Below are positions 35,742 through 46,934 of a stretch of 64,000 bases of DNA, piece by piece (the stretch's first letter is position 1; each line of letters starts with the position of its first letter). Source of the DNA: Camellia lanceoleosa (lineage: Eukaryota; Streptophyta; Magnoliopsida; Ericales; Theaceae); the NCBI GenBank assembly GCA_025200525.1, contig CM045758.1:167736261-167800260 (forward strand). The letters are read 5' to 3'. A program made the position numbers and the translations under genes. The notes beneath the pieces were generated by a model. It was not told the origin of the DNA. It saw only the letters and a list, made by a program, of their open reading frames with translations, and ran no database searches.

Positions 35742-36746
35742 TGTTGGAACAATCTTCTGTGTAAATAAAATAACTTGAAATAAATTCAAACAAAATAAAT
35801 AAATAACATACCAGATTTATTTATCGAATCGAATTAAAATTAAGACCAAGTCGAGTGTGTGACACTCTGTCCTTAAGACAGATTCCCCCCACTACGGTAC
35901 TTACAGTTGAGTGGCGTCTATCTCCCAGGATACAATGATCTTCACAAATTGTAGTAGTACACCAAACAATTTGTTCGGCGAACCAAACCTGTGTTCTAAC
36001 TCTCTGAATATTTTTTCTAAATCTAATATATGAAGAATATATGTACTTAGAGCAAAATGGACAGCAATATCAGAATATATGGACTGAATTTTCCGGGGCT
36101 TTAACATTGCTAGAATGTAGTATTTATAGGCAACAACAAATAACCCGGACAGGTGCATTAAGGAAATGAATAGGTGCAAAACTGTAGTGAACAGGTTCTG
36201 CCCGTATCATATTCAAATAAAGTTGACCGAGGAAAATTGAAAACAAATTTGAAAAGATCCGTTGGTCAAACAACCTGTTTGGAATTCAAATTTATTTTAC
36301 CTTTATTAAATAAACAATTTTGAATATATATATATATTAAACTATTGAATATATTTATATATTAAACAAATTGAATAGTTTAATAAATAAAGTAAGAGGT
36401 ACAAATTTTAGAAAAGTACTTAGGAACTCAAAATTTGAATTTAGAATTAAATTAAATTCCCACAATAATTTTTTATTAAAAAAAAATTCAAAAGAATTTT
36501 TATCTAAAAAATTATTGTTAAATCCGAAAACGACGTCAACTTCCCATTCACTCATAAATGGTTTTGACGTTTCGTCTTCACCGTGTGACTTGCCACACGG
36601 CAAGGAACACATCACCTCTTCGGACCACGTGTGACTTGCCACGCGGCAAGGAACACATCACCTCTTCGGACTCACCCCAAAAGACGTTTGGGGCCCACTC
36701 AATTTTGAGTTAAAAAATATGCCTATATTAAACCATTTTTCCAACA
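35742..36746 (-). repeat. Tork-like 3' LTR
   Basis: About 1005 bp. It contains a tandem pair of about 47 bp (gtgtgacttgccac-cggcaag, about 36582-36675) with a CACGTG box between the copies. In element orientation this lies within 70-165 bp of the LTR start, a usual enhancer position. Confidence 0.9.
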
Positions 36747-37329
36747 ATCCTTCACATAAATGGAATTTGACTGAGAGAAAATGCAACAACATGATCTAAT
36801 TACAAAGAGTACAGAAATTGAAAATATTCTGCAAATGATAGGTAGCTTTTGGCTTTGAACCTTCCCTTGTGAAACACTATCGGATTTACTAGCTAACCAG
36901 TGAACATGATGTCTTGAACTGTTCAGCCGTTTGTGTAAACCAAGACAATAGAACTCATACAATATATTTCCAGACACAGTTTAGTTCTCACTATTGTGTT
37001 CATTTTGGCCCTGAACAACCTGGTCTTTCATGAGTGCTCTAGAGAATTGTAGCCCTTCACAAATCTCATAAAACCGGCCTAGTTCACACTCACATAGATG
37101 ATTCTTATGAAGAGTATCCTGCCATACTCCACTAAGTTTACCTAGATATAAGAATCATTAAAAGTTTTATTTAACTTAAAACGCTGCAGACATCACTATT
37201 TCATCATAGAAATGGGTAGGAATTGGACTCCACAGTGATCCTTCTGAGTCAATCACAACTCGATTGTCCCTTTGAACCTAGATCTCGGGATCTCCAGTCA
37301 ACTAGGTTGGGTTGCCGTTATGGTAACTC

Positions 37330-40324
37330 TTATTTAATAGGCTTTAGTCCCATTCCCCTCGATGAATTCTCAACTAACTCTCTTGCTAACCCTCTGGTTA
37401 GTGGATCCGCTATATTATCTTTAGACTTAACATATTCTATGGAAATAATTCCATTAGAGAGTAGTTGTCTCACGGTGTTATGTCGACGATGAATGTGTCA
37501 TGACTTACCGTTATACATATGACTCTGTGCTCTACCTATAGCTGATTGACTATCACAATGTATGCATATAGTAGGCACTGGTTTTGGCCGTATTGAAATA
37601 TCTTTAAGGAAGTGGCGAAGCCATTCTGCCTCTTCCCTTGCTTTGTCTAAAGCTATGAATTCAGATTCCATAGTAAACCTAGCAATACAAGTCTATTTGG
37701 AAGATTTCCAAGATACAGCCGCCCCACCAAGAGTAAAGACATACCCACTGGTGGACTTCGAGTCTCTAGTATCCGATATCCAATTTGCATCACAGTATCC
37801 TTCAAGTACTGCTGGATATCTAGTATAATGAAGCCCAATGTTACAAGTAAATCGGAGATATCTTAGAACCCTTATAATTGCTTTCTAGTGTTCTACTCCC
37901 GAATTACTCATATATCTACTTAATTTATTTACTGCATAAGCTATATCTGGGCGAGTGCAGTTCATCAAGTACATTAAGCTTCCAATAATGTGGGCATACT
38001 CTAATTGAGAAATACTTTCCTGTACATTCTTAGAAAGATACAAATTAACATCTACAGGAGTTCTAGCCAGATGATCATTATCTTTGCTGAATTTGTCAAG
38101 TATTTTCTCAATGTAATGAGATTGTGACAAAGCATATCCTTCTGATGTTTTGATAATTTTCATACCAAGAATTACATCAGCAATGCCCATGTCCTTCATA
38201 TCAAAATGTTTATTCAACATTTTCTTAGTAGTTTTAATCATATCATTATTACTACCAATGATGAGCATATCATCTACATAAAGACATACAATGATATAAC
38301 CTTTGTCTGTGTTTTTAATATAAACACATTTGTCACACTCATTAATTTTAAATCCATTTGACATCATTGCTTTGTCAAATTTCTCATGTCATTGCTTTGG
38401 CGCTTGTTTTAAACTATATAATGATTTAACCAATTTATACACTTTCTTTTCTTTCCCTAGAACAGAAAACCCTTCTAGTTGTTCCATGTAAATTTCTTCA
38501 TTTAACTCACCATTTAAGAAAGCGGTTTTAACATTCATTTAATGAATTTCTAGATTATATAGAGATGTAATGGCAATTAGCATTCTAATGGATGTTATTC
38601 TAGTAACCGGTGAGTATGTGTCAAAGTAATCTAGACCTTCTTTTTTTATAAAACCTTTGACTACAAGTCTTGCCTTGTATTTGTCTATTGATCCATCCGC
38701 TTTCAATTTTCTTTTGAAAATCCACTTGTACCCAAGAGGTTTACAACCTGGTGGCAAATCAACTAATTCCCAAGTGTGATTTTGCAAGATGGATTCAATT
38801 TCACTGTTGACAGCTTCTTTCCATAAAGGAGTTTCAGGACTGAACATAGCCTCTTTAAAAGTTAAAGGCTCATTTTCTAACAAAAATGTTAGAAAATCTA
38901 GACCAAAAGATTTTGAGGTTCTAGCACGTTTACTACGTCTAAGTTCCTCTTCCTTATTTTGATCTAACTCTTGTTCTTGATCATGTTCTTGATCCTGACT
39001 AGTAATGGCATTATGAGATCTTTTATTGTTACTAGTCTCTTGTCCAGTCTTCTTTGGAAATACATGTTCAAAGAATGATGCATTCCTTGACTCAATAATA
39101 GTATTTACATGCATTTCGGTATGTTCTGATTTATGAATAAAAAACCGATATGCACTACTATTCTTAGCATAACCAATGAAAATGCAATCAATGGTCTTAG
39201 GACCTATTTAGTCTTTTTAGGACTAGAAATAGCCACTTTAGCCAAACATTCCCACACTTTTAAATATTTGTAGGATGGTACTCTTCCATGCCACAATTCA
39301 TAAGTTTTTTGATTTATTTTCTTGCGGGATACTTTATTTAAAATATAATTAGCAGAAAGTATTGCTTCTCCCCACAAGTTCTAAGGTAATCCAAAACTTA
39401 TTAACATGGCATTCATCATTTCTTTTAAAGTCCTATTTTTCCTTTCAGCAATTCCATTTTGCTGAGGTGAGTAAGGAGCGGTGGTTTGATGAATTATTCC
39501 ATGTTCTTTACAAAATTCACCAAAAGGTGATTCATATTCACCATCTCTATCACTTCTAAGTTTCTTGATTTTCTTACCAAGTTGATTTTCAACTTCATTC
39601 TTATATTGAATGAAAGTTTTCAAAGCTTCATCCTTGGTTCGAATTAAATAAATATAACTATATCTAGTATAGTCATCTATAAAAGTGATTACATACTTTT
39701 TTCCACCTCTGGTTTGAATTGATTTAAAATCACAAATGTCACTATGAATTAATTCAAGTGGTTCCGTACTTCTTTCAATTGAATGAAAAGGAGTTTTAGA
39801 TAATTTTGCCTCAACACAAATTTCACATTTATGATTTGAATCAATATCAAATTTAGGTAAACATTTCATATTAATTAATCTACGCAAAGATCCAAAATTA
39901 ACATGTCCTAGTCTACCATGTCATAAATTTGAAGACTCAAGCAAGTAAGAAGAAGATGTAGTATTATTAATAATTGAGGGTACAACGGTCATTACATTTA
40001 ACTTGAAAAGGCCATCAGACATATAACCTTTTCCTACATATATCTTATTCTTAGTAAGTACAAATTTATCACTCTTAAATACTAGCCTAAACCCATTCTT
40101 ACTCAACAAAGATCCGGAAACAAGATTTTTGTGAATATCCGATACATACAGCACATTGTTGAGAGTGAGTTCCTTTCCTGATGTCATCTTGAGAACAATC
40201 TTTCCTTGTCATTTAACTTTGGAAGTTGAGGAGTTGCCCATAAAAAGTTGTTTAGCATTGTCCACTGTAGAGTAAGATGTGAACATCTTTTTGTCGGCAC
40301 AAATATGGCGAGTAGCATCAGTGT
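37330..40324 (-). pseudogene. Tork-like copia protease, integrase, RT and RNase H
   Basis: Minus strand: protease motif WVDTDATRHIC near 40325, where the family has DTG, so the active-site glycine is lost. Integrase: [59 protein letters not shown], with catalytic D, D and E kept. RT: GYKWIFKRKLKADGSIDKYK and catalytic LYVDDMLIIG near 38280, intact. RNase [48 protein letters not shown], ending at 37330. Stops at 39921, 39381, 37885, about 37693 and about 37500 stand where the family has Trp, Gln, Trp, Gln and Arg. A frameshift lies near 39215. The product is inactive. Confidence 0.92.
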
Positions 40325-41335
40325 CTACCCACCATTCTTTAGGATTTCGACAAGATTTGCCTCGGAAATAACTGCAGAAAGATTGATGTCATCTACACCA
40401 TTGGAAATCTTGTCCACTTCAGTCATATGGGCTTGAGCAGGCTTCTTGCTTGTTCTTCTTTTGCTTTTGTCTTTGCTACGGCAATCTTTGGCCCGATGTC
40501 CCTTTTTGTCACAGATGTAACATTTGCCATTAAACTTGTACTTTTTATTATCCCCCCCTTTAGAGCCTTGTGATGAACTTTCTCCAGAAGACTTTCGTTT
40601 CTTGGTTTTTGAAGCATGTTCCACCACATTTGCCTTAAACTCCATAGGAAGCTTACCAACCCGCTTTTCAGAATTGCGGTTGTCCTCCTCAATCCTCAAA
40701 CGTACAATTAACTCGTCCATAGAAATTTCTTTGCGCTTGTGTTTGAGGTAGTTCTTGAATTCCTTCCAGCCTTTTGGTAATTTTTCAATTAAGGCTGCAA
40801 CTTAGAAGGATTCACTGAGAGACATGCCTTCTGTGTGAATGTCATGCAGAATGAGTTGGAAATCTTGAGCTTGGCTGATCATAGTTTTTGAATCAACCAT
40901 TACAAAATCCAAGAATCTGCCAACCACAAATTTCTTTGAGCTGGCATCTTCCGTTTTGTACTTTTTCTCCAACGATTCCCAAAGTTCCTTTGCTGTCTTG
41001 ATTGGACTGTAGACGTTGTATAATGTGTTGTCAAGTCCATTCAAGACGTAATTCCGACAAAGGAAATCGACATGTTTCCAAGCATCAACTACAGCAACCA
41101 CTTGTCGGTCAGTTTCATCCTCTTTTGGGATAGAAGCATCTTTACGAAGGAAACGAGCCAGGTTCAGAGTTATGAGATAGAATAACATTTTCTGTTACCA
41201 TCTTTTTAAGTCAGTTCCTGAGAACTTCTCTGGCTTTTCATCGTGATTTATCGGTACTGTCATCATAGGAGAGGGGGTTGGTGCAACTGCAGCCACCACA
41301 GTAGTACTTGTTTGGGCATTAGTTTCAGTAGCCAT
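40325..41335 (-). pseudogene. Tork-like copia gag
   Basis: It starts at the ATG at 41335 (MATETNAQTSTTVVAAVAP), just inside the 5' LTR and its leader. Core motifs are KPEKFSGTDLKRWQQKM, DAWKHVDFLCRNYVLNGL, TAKELWESLEKKYKTEDA and KLPKGWKEFKNYLKHKRK, with one knuckle CYICDKKGHRAKDC (CX2CX4HX4C) near 40500. A TAA at 40802 replaces a Gln codon, and a small frame change follows further upstream near 41200. It would form the particle that packages element RNA. Confidence 0.9.
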
Positions 41336-42048
41336 CAATTCTAATATATAAAACAAAATTATAATTAGAATTTACACTACACAGAAAATTAAACCAAATT
41401 CACAGAATTAAATTCTGTAAAAATAAAAGAAACAAGAATGTAGCTTTTATTTTCCAATTAATTTGAAAATAAAATAAAATTTTATTTAAACAAATTAATT
41501 CCACACAGAAAATAAAAGAAATAAAAACTATAACTTTTATTTTTCAATTAATTTGGAATAAAATAAAATTTTATTTAACCAAATTAATTCCACACAAGAA
41601 ATTAAATTCTGTAAAATAAAAGAAATAAAAATATAACTTTTATTTTTCAATTAATTTGGAAATAAAATAAAATTTTATTTAACCAAATTAATTTCACACA
41701 GAAATTTAAATCTCTTGTTGCACTCCAATAATTAAAATACTGAAGCAGAATTTTAATTAATGAAAACTCAGAAAATAAATTCTAAAAACCAAAATTAATT
41801 TTCTGACAAAATTCTACAAAAATATATTCTGAATTGTTAATGACACCAGTATCGAACTACTAGTTGTCAAAGAAAACAGACAGTATATTACTACTATCTG
41901 TCAAATAGCATATAATTACTATTTGTTTTTCTAACCGGAATATTATTTTATAAATCCACAGAAAAATAATTTTCTTAAAAACGAATAAAGAAAAAGGAAA
42001 ACAAACAGAAAATTCTGTAAACAGAATGATTCGAATCTGTCTTAAGAT

Positions 42049-43059
42049 TGTTGGAACAATCTTCTGTGTAAATAAAATAACTTGAAATAAATTCAAACAA
42101 AATAAATAAATAACATACTAGATTTATTTATCGAACCGAATTAAAATTAAGACCAAGTCGAGTGTGTGACACTCTGTCCTTAAGACAGATTCGCCCCGCT
42201 ACGGTACTTACAGTTGAGTGGCGTCTATCTCCCAAGATACAATGATCTTCACAAATTATAGTAGTATACCAAACAATTTGTTCAGCGAACCAAATATGTG
42301 TTCCAACTCTCTGAATATTTTTTCTAAATCTAATATATGAAGAATATATGTACTTAGAGCAAAATGGACAGCAATATCAGAATATACAGACTGAATTTTC
42401 CGGGGCTTTAACATTGCTGGAATGTAGTATTTATAGGCAACAACAAATGACTCGAACAGGTGCATTAAGGAAATGAATAGGTGCAAAACTGTAGTGAACA
42501 GGTTCTGCTCGTATCACATTCAAATAAAGTTGACCGAGGCAAATTGAAAACAAATTTGAAAAGATCCGTTGGTCAAACAACCTGTTTGGAATTCAAATTT
42601 ATTTTACCTTTATTAAATAAACAATTTTGAATATATATATATATATATTAAACTATTGAATATATTTATATATTAAACAAATTGAATAGTTTAATAAATA
42701 AAATAAGAGGTATAAATTTTAGAAAATCACTTAGGCACCCAAAATTTGAATTTAGAATTAAATTAAATTTCCACAATAATTTTTTATTGAAAAAAAAATT
42801 CAAAAAAATTTTTATCTAAAAAATTAATGTTAAATCTAAAAACGACGTTAACTTCTCATTCACTCATAAATGGTTTTGACGTTCCGTCTTCACCGTGTGA
42901 CTTGCCACGCAGCAAGGAACACATCACCTTTTCAGACCCACGTGTGACTTGCCACGCGGTAAGGAACACATCACCTATTCGGACTTACCCCAAAAGGCGT
43001 TTGGGGCCCACTCAATTTTGAGTTAAAAAATATGCCTATATTAAACTATTTTTCCAATA
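42049..43059 (-). repeat. Tork-like 5' LTR
   Basis: About 1011 bp, colinear with 35742-36746. The terminal CA on the plus strand has decayed to TA (ccaata). It carries the same 47-bp enhancer-like tandem pair near 42890-42985. The sequence on its left (cttaagac, 42041) does not match the common initiator-Met primer site. Confidence 0.9.
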
Positions 43060-43509
43060 TTACTCTCTGTGGATTTTGAAGATGTTTTTGATTTGTCGTC
43101 TGATGTAGTTGCCTACGAGTATGTGGACTAGATTCTTTATTCAGACAGTATGATCCAATTAATTTAGTAAAAATGTGCTGTCTATCTAGAATTTCCTAAA
43201 GTATCTAACTGCGGTGCATTTATTGTTTAGGTGGGCTATCAATACAAAATATTACACGGCTCATGTTTCTGTTTGGATGGCTCATCTTTACGATGATTTC
43301 TCAATTGAGGCCCTCCCAATATATGATCGTTGGTTCTAGTTTTTGACATCAGTGATGTTAGCCTTTCCATCTCAGTCCCTATCTATTGCTTTATATATAT
43401 GGAAGTTCGATTTTTAATTTGTAGAAAGTAATGCGAATTGCAAGTTAATTTTTTGTGCCAGCTTGATATATTGATGTGATGCATTTATCTCTTATATTCT
43501 TATCCACAG

Positions 43510-43819
43510 CTATCATCTCTTCCTGCTCTCAAAAGATTGGTTTTCTTACACTGATATTCACAAGTTTGACATGGGAACAAAGTGGACCTTCTTCCAAGAC
43601 ATTCAGCTCATATTGAATACAGAAGACGCCTACAGAAACTCGAAGAATCCTCACTTGATCCCGAGCTATCAGAGTACGAAATTTCTGAAACTGAAGGGGT
43701 TAGCTTATTGGGAGAAGAAGAACCACCGTCACAGATTAAGATTTCATGTTTGGAGTGGTGCACTGAACACTATATTGAATACATTGAAGCATGTGTATCC
43801 AATGCTGATCTTGACAGAT
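43510..43819 (+). pseudogene. AAGAB-like pseudogene exon with NKxD motif
   Basis: Acceptor ccacAG at 43508-43509, donor GTAGGA at 43820. It encodes LSSLPAL, one extra A (frameshift), then the GNKVDL guanine-specificity motif and a long well-preserved stretch to ADLDRC. The codon split at its end matches the acceptor at 51951, which restores the frame across the 8-kb intron. Confidence 0.85.
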
Positions 43820-45028
43820 GTAGGACTTCTTGTTTGCCTAATGTTTCAAATTTTTTCCTTGATTGTATTGGTTTACTTATTTAGCAAACAATAAAGATAT
43901 GTACCCTGCTTTGGCCTTGCAAGAAAAAGATGGAACAAACCAAAATAAAAAAAGAGTGATCTAGTAGGACGACATCGGGGAACACTATTGTGGGGAAGTA
44001 TTTTGTGAATGACGTCACGTGGCCAACAGAGCCTGAGATGTCGGCTAAGGTGCCACGTGGATGAGTCATGTTGCCAAGATGATCACGGCATTGCCGAGAT
44101 GTTTTGCGATAATGTCAGAATGTCAAGGTATCCAGATAAGGGACAAGAGTCCCAGAGCGGGGAAGAATCTCAGTCTGGATAAGGATAAGGCTCCTGACGA
44201 GTTTATTCCTATCTAGCCGATAATCTAGGATGAGCATTGAGCCTGAGTCCAATGAAGTAAGGCTTCTAGGTGTTCAGGTTACTGCTGGTTATAAAAGTGA
44301 GACATCCTCGTGGGTCTGAGATAAGTTCTTTCTTGTGAGTTTAAGTACTATTTGCTATTTGTGAGATAAATTTTACTGATTTGAATGTCGGAGTGCCCCT
44401 ATATGGGCGAACCACTGTGGAATTCTCTTCTTCTTGTTGGCAAGTAATTGGTTAATTCTATTCTGCCAATGCTCTCCAGCCAAGTTCTCCATTTGGTTGT
44501 GTGGTCGGAAATCAACACCCACAACTATCATACTAGAAGTGAGACCTAAATAATATATGGTAGTAGAAAGAGTAGATTTTTAAGGCTGATTATATTTGAT
44601 TTAGAGTGGCTGTAAATTTTATTCTTTTTTAAAAGAGGGGGGGGGGGAAACAAAGTGGGCCTTTGTGGCAACAAATGTTAGGGGCTATTGACAAAAGGGT
44701 GGGCCTTTGGCTCTTCCACTAGAATCCGGTGTGACATAAGCCAAAAAACGTTATAATAGTTATGTACCAGATATGATTTGTAACTACATTCTACACACCC
44801 ACATACTCAAATGCTTGCACATTTGGTATATTGTCGGTCTGATATGTATTATATATTCCTTTTCAGTCAGATTAAATCAGTTAACCAACCTTGAGTCAAG
44901 TAACTTAGGAACACGTGTTTACAATCTCAATTGTGGTGGCCGACTAAATAAGACTCTAAGTCATAAACTGGCCGAGTACGAGTTGGCGGCCCACACCAAA
45001 TCCATGGTTGCAGACAAGTCGGCCCATG
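43820..45028. other. Intron with an LTR-like promoter-bearing block
   Basis: Within about 43960-44520 lie TGACGTCACGTGG and a second CACGTGG, a TATA-like gttataaaag near 44290 and an ending in caaca. This is the make-up of a solo LTR or small LTR element, but I found no target duplication. A G homopolymer lies near 44638-44648. The rest up to 45028 is unassigned and may be one side of an older element split by the Reina insertion. Confidence 0.4.
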
Positions 45029-45767
45029 TGTCAAGGTGCGCCCATCCAAGGGTCAATACCTTGATGCCACACATATTTGTGCCCTTTGGAGAGTCAAAGA
45101 CATGCCTAAGAAGTTGTTAGTGTAAGTGCAAGCAAAGGCTCAAGATAGTCCAAGACATGCCATGAAGCAACCTAGCCACCAAGTAGCAACTTTAGGCCAA
45201 CTTTTAAAGGGTCAAATGTAATCTTTTTATCTTGTAAATTTTTATGTAAATACCTTAGTATTAAAGGTGTTTTGGGATCAAGAGTTGTAATTTTTCTATT
45301 TTTGTAGAATTTTTAAAAATCGATTATGACTCCTCAAACATAGTGGATGCTTCCTCCTACCAGCTAGGAAAAGGCTTAACAAGCTATATTAAGAAGGGGG
45401 TATCCAAGTGTTGAACCAGACCACTTGTGCCTTTAATGTACCCTAACCTAGCTTATGGTAAGGCAACTTTTGTAGAACTTTTAGTGCATTGTTCAACTAT
45501 TGTAATGCCTTCTTTTGAGTAATGAAAAGTTCATTTTGCCTTTAAATTGTGCAAAGCCTTTCAATTGTTGCTTACTTTACTTCTAGCTTATTGATTGCTA
45601 TTTTGTGGCTTGTCTCTAATCTTGTGGCTCATCAACTTAACTAATATTGTGTTTGCTTGTCTTTGCAAACCTCTTGAGCTTTATTGACGGGCTAGTAAAG
45701 AGAGTTAACTAGCGCTGCACACACTTGCATATCTTTATCAAGGCTTCCGCATTGCCGATGTGTGACA
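45029..45767 (+). repeat. Reina-like 5' LTR
   Basis: It runs TGTCAAGGTGCGCCC to GTGTGACA. Against the 3' LTR, the first 120 bp show three C/T differences and one 3-bp gap, so the insertion is not recent. Confidence 0.93.
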
Positions 45768-45768
45768 G

Positions 45769-45783
45769 TTGGTATCAGAGCCC
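45769..45783 (+). promoter_or_regulatory. Primer binding site, initiator-Met tRNA
   Basis: TTGGTATCAGAGCCC starts two bases after the LTR end. It is the standard complement to the 3' end of plant initiator-methionine tRNA, where minus-strand DNA synthesis starts. Confidence 0.9.
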
Positions 45784-45818
45784 AGTCTATTTGGCTTTCT
45801 CTATTATTGGCTTTCTAA

Positions 45819-46934
45819 ATGGATGCTACTAGCAACCGTCAACCCACACAAAGGGAGAGAATTGAGCTCTTGGAGCAGCATATGGACAACATGGAGGCCA
45901 TGGCAGCTTCATTAGCCATCCTTGAGCAACGGGTTTATGATCTTGAGCAAGCTAATGGCCCTACTCAACGGTAAGATTTTGAGGATGTTGTTGCTGAACT
46001 CAAGCAAGAGATTGAAGACCTTAGTGGCAGCGTTGGTGTTCTTACCCGTGCCTTTGGCAATGCACCTAGTGGTAGCATGGAATTCACTAGGGCGCGTGTG
46101 CCCGAGCCCCATGCCTACGGTGGCGCCCGAGATGCCAAGGAGTTAAACAACTTTCTCTTTGATATGGAGCAATATTTCAAAGCTGTGAAAGCCGATGCTG
46201 AGGAGACAAGGATTTCTATGGCCACAATGTATTTGTCCGGTGATGCCAAGTTGTGGTGACAGACTAAACATGATGAGATGCAATGCAGCTTATACACAAT
46301 TGAGACTTGGGAGCAACTTAAGCATGAACTTAAACTCTAATTTTTTCCCGAAAATGTTGAGTATAATGCCCGGCGTGCTTTGCGAGATCTCAAGCACACC
46401 GGCACTATAAAAGATTATGTGAAAGAATTCTCTGGGCTTATGCTAGACATCAAAGATATGTCAGAGAAAGACAAACTCTTCTTCTTTCTTGAGGGATTGA
46501 AGCCATGGGCCAAAGTCGAACTTCAAAGGCAAAGAGTGCAAGATTTAGCCCATGCACAAGCAGCAGCTAAATGCCTTACAGACTACGTCAAACCTAAGCA
46601 ACGGGATAGTGGTTCCTCGCGCAAGAGTAGGGGAGGTGGAAAATCCCAAGGCTATGGCAAACCTAAGAGTGGGGGAGCCAACACTTTTACATCCAAAACC
46701 CATGCGGGTGGAGGACAATGGCAACAGAAGAGCTATGGTGACAAGGCAAAAGCCCCTAAACCATTCTCTACAAGTAAAGCAAAAGGTCCTATTTCTTGTT
46801 TCTTATGCAATGGGCCACACCGGTTATCTGAATGTCCACAAAAGTGTGCCTTGAATGCTCTAGTAACTGTGTCTGACCATGTCTCTCAACCAAGTGATGA
46901 TGATAGCGAGGAAAAAGACGTGCGGTCTAGGTGA
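45819..46934 (+). pseudogene. Reina-like gag
   Basis: It starts MDATSNRQPTQRERIELLEQ at the first ATG after the primer site. A coiled-coil start is followed by the gag core (DAKELNNFLFDMEQYFKA, YVKEFSGLMLDIKDM, FFFLEGLKPWAKVELQRQ) and a knuckle CFLCNGPHRLSEC, the CX2CX3HX4C form usual in this lineage. Stops at 45972, 46257 (family Trp), about 46338 and 46932 interrupt it. Gag would assemble the particle. Confidence 0.9.

Larger units (their letters stand above)
35742..43059 (-). mobile_element. Ty1-copia element, Tork-like, complete but inactive
   Basis: LTRs (35742-36746 and 42049-43059) have ends TGTTGGAAC...TTCCAACA, and the duplication TTACT lies at 35737-35741 and 43060-43064. The element reads right to left with gag, protease, integrase, RT and RNase H. 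It sits inside an exon of the AAGAB-like gene: the bases GATTACT before it and CTCTGTGGA after it rejoin in frame. Confidence 0.92.

Noticed and set aside
45769..45783. tRNA-like sequence at the start of the Reina interior
   Set aside because: Only the 3' tRNA complement is present; it is the primer binding site, not a tRNA gene.
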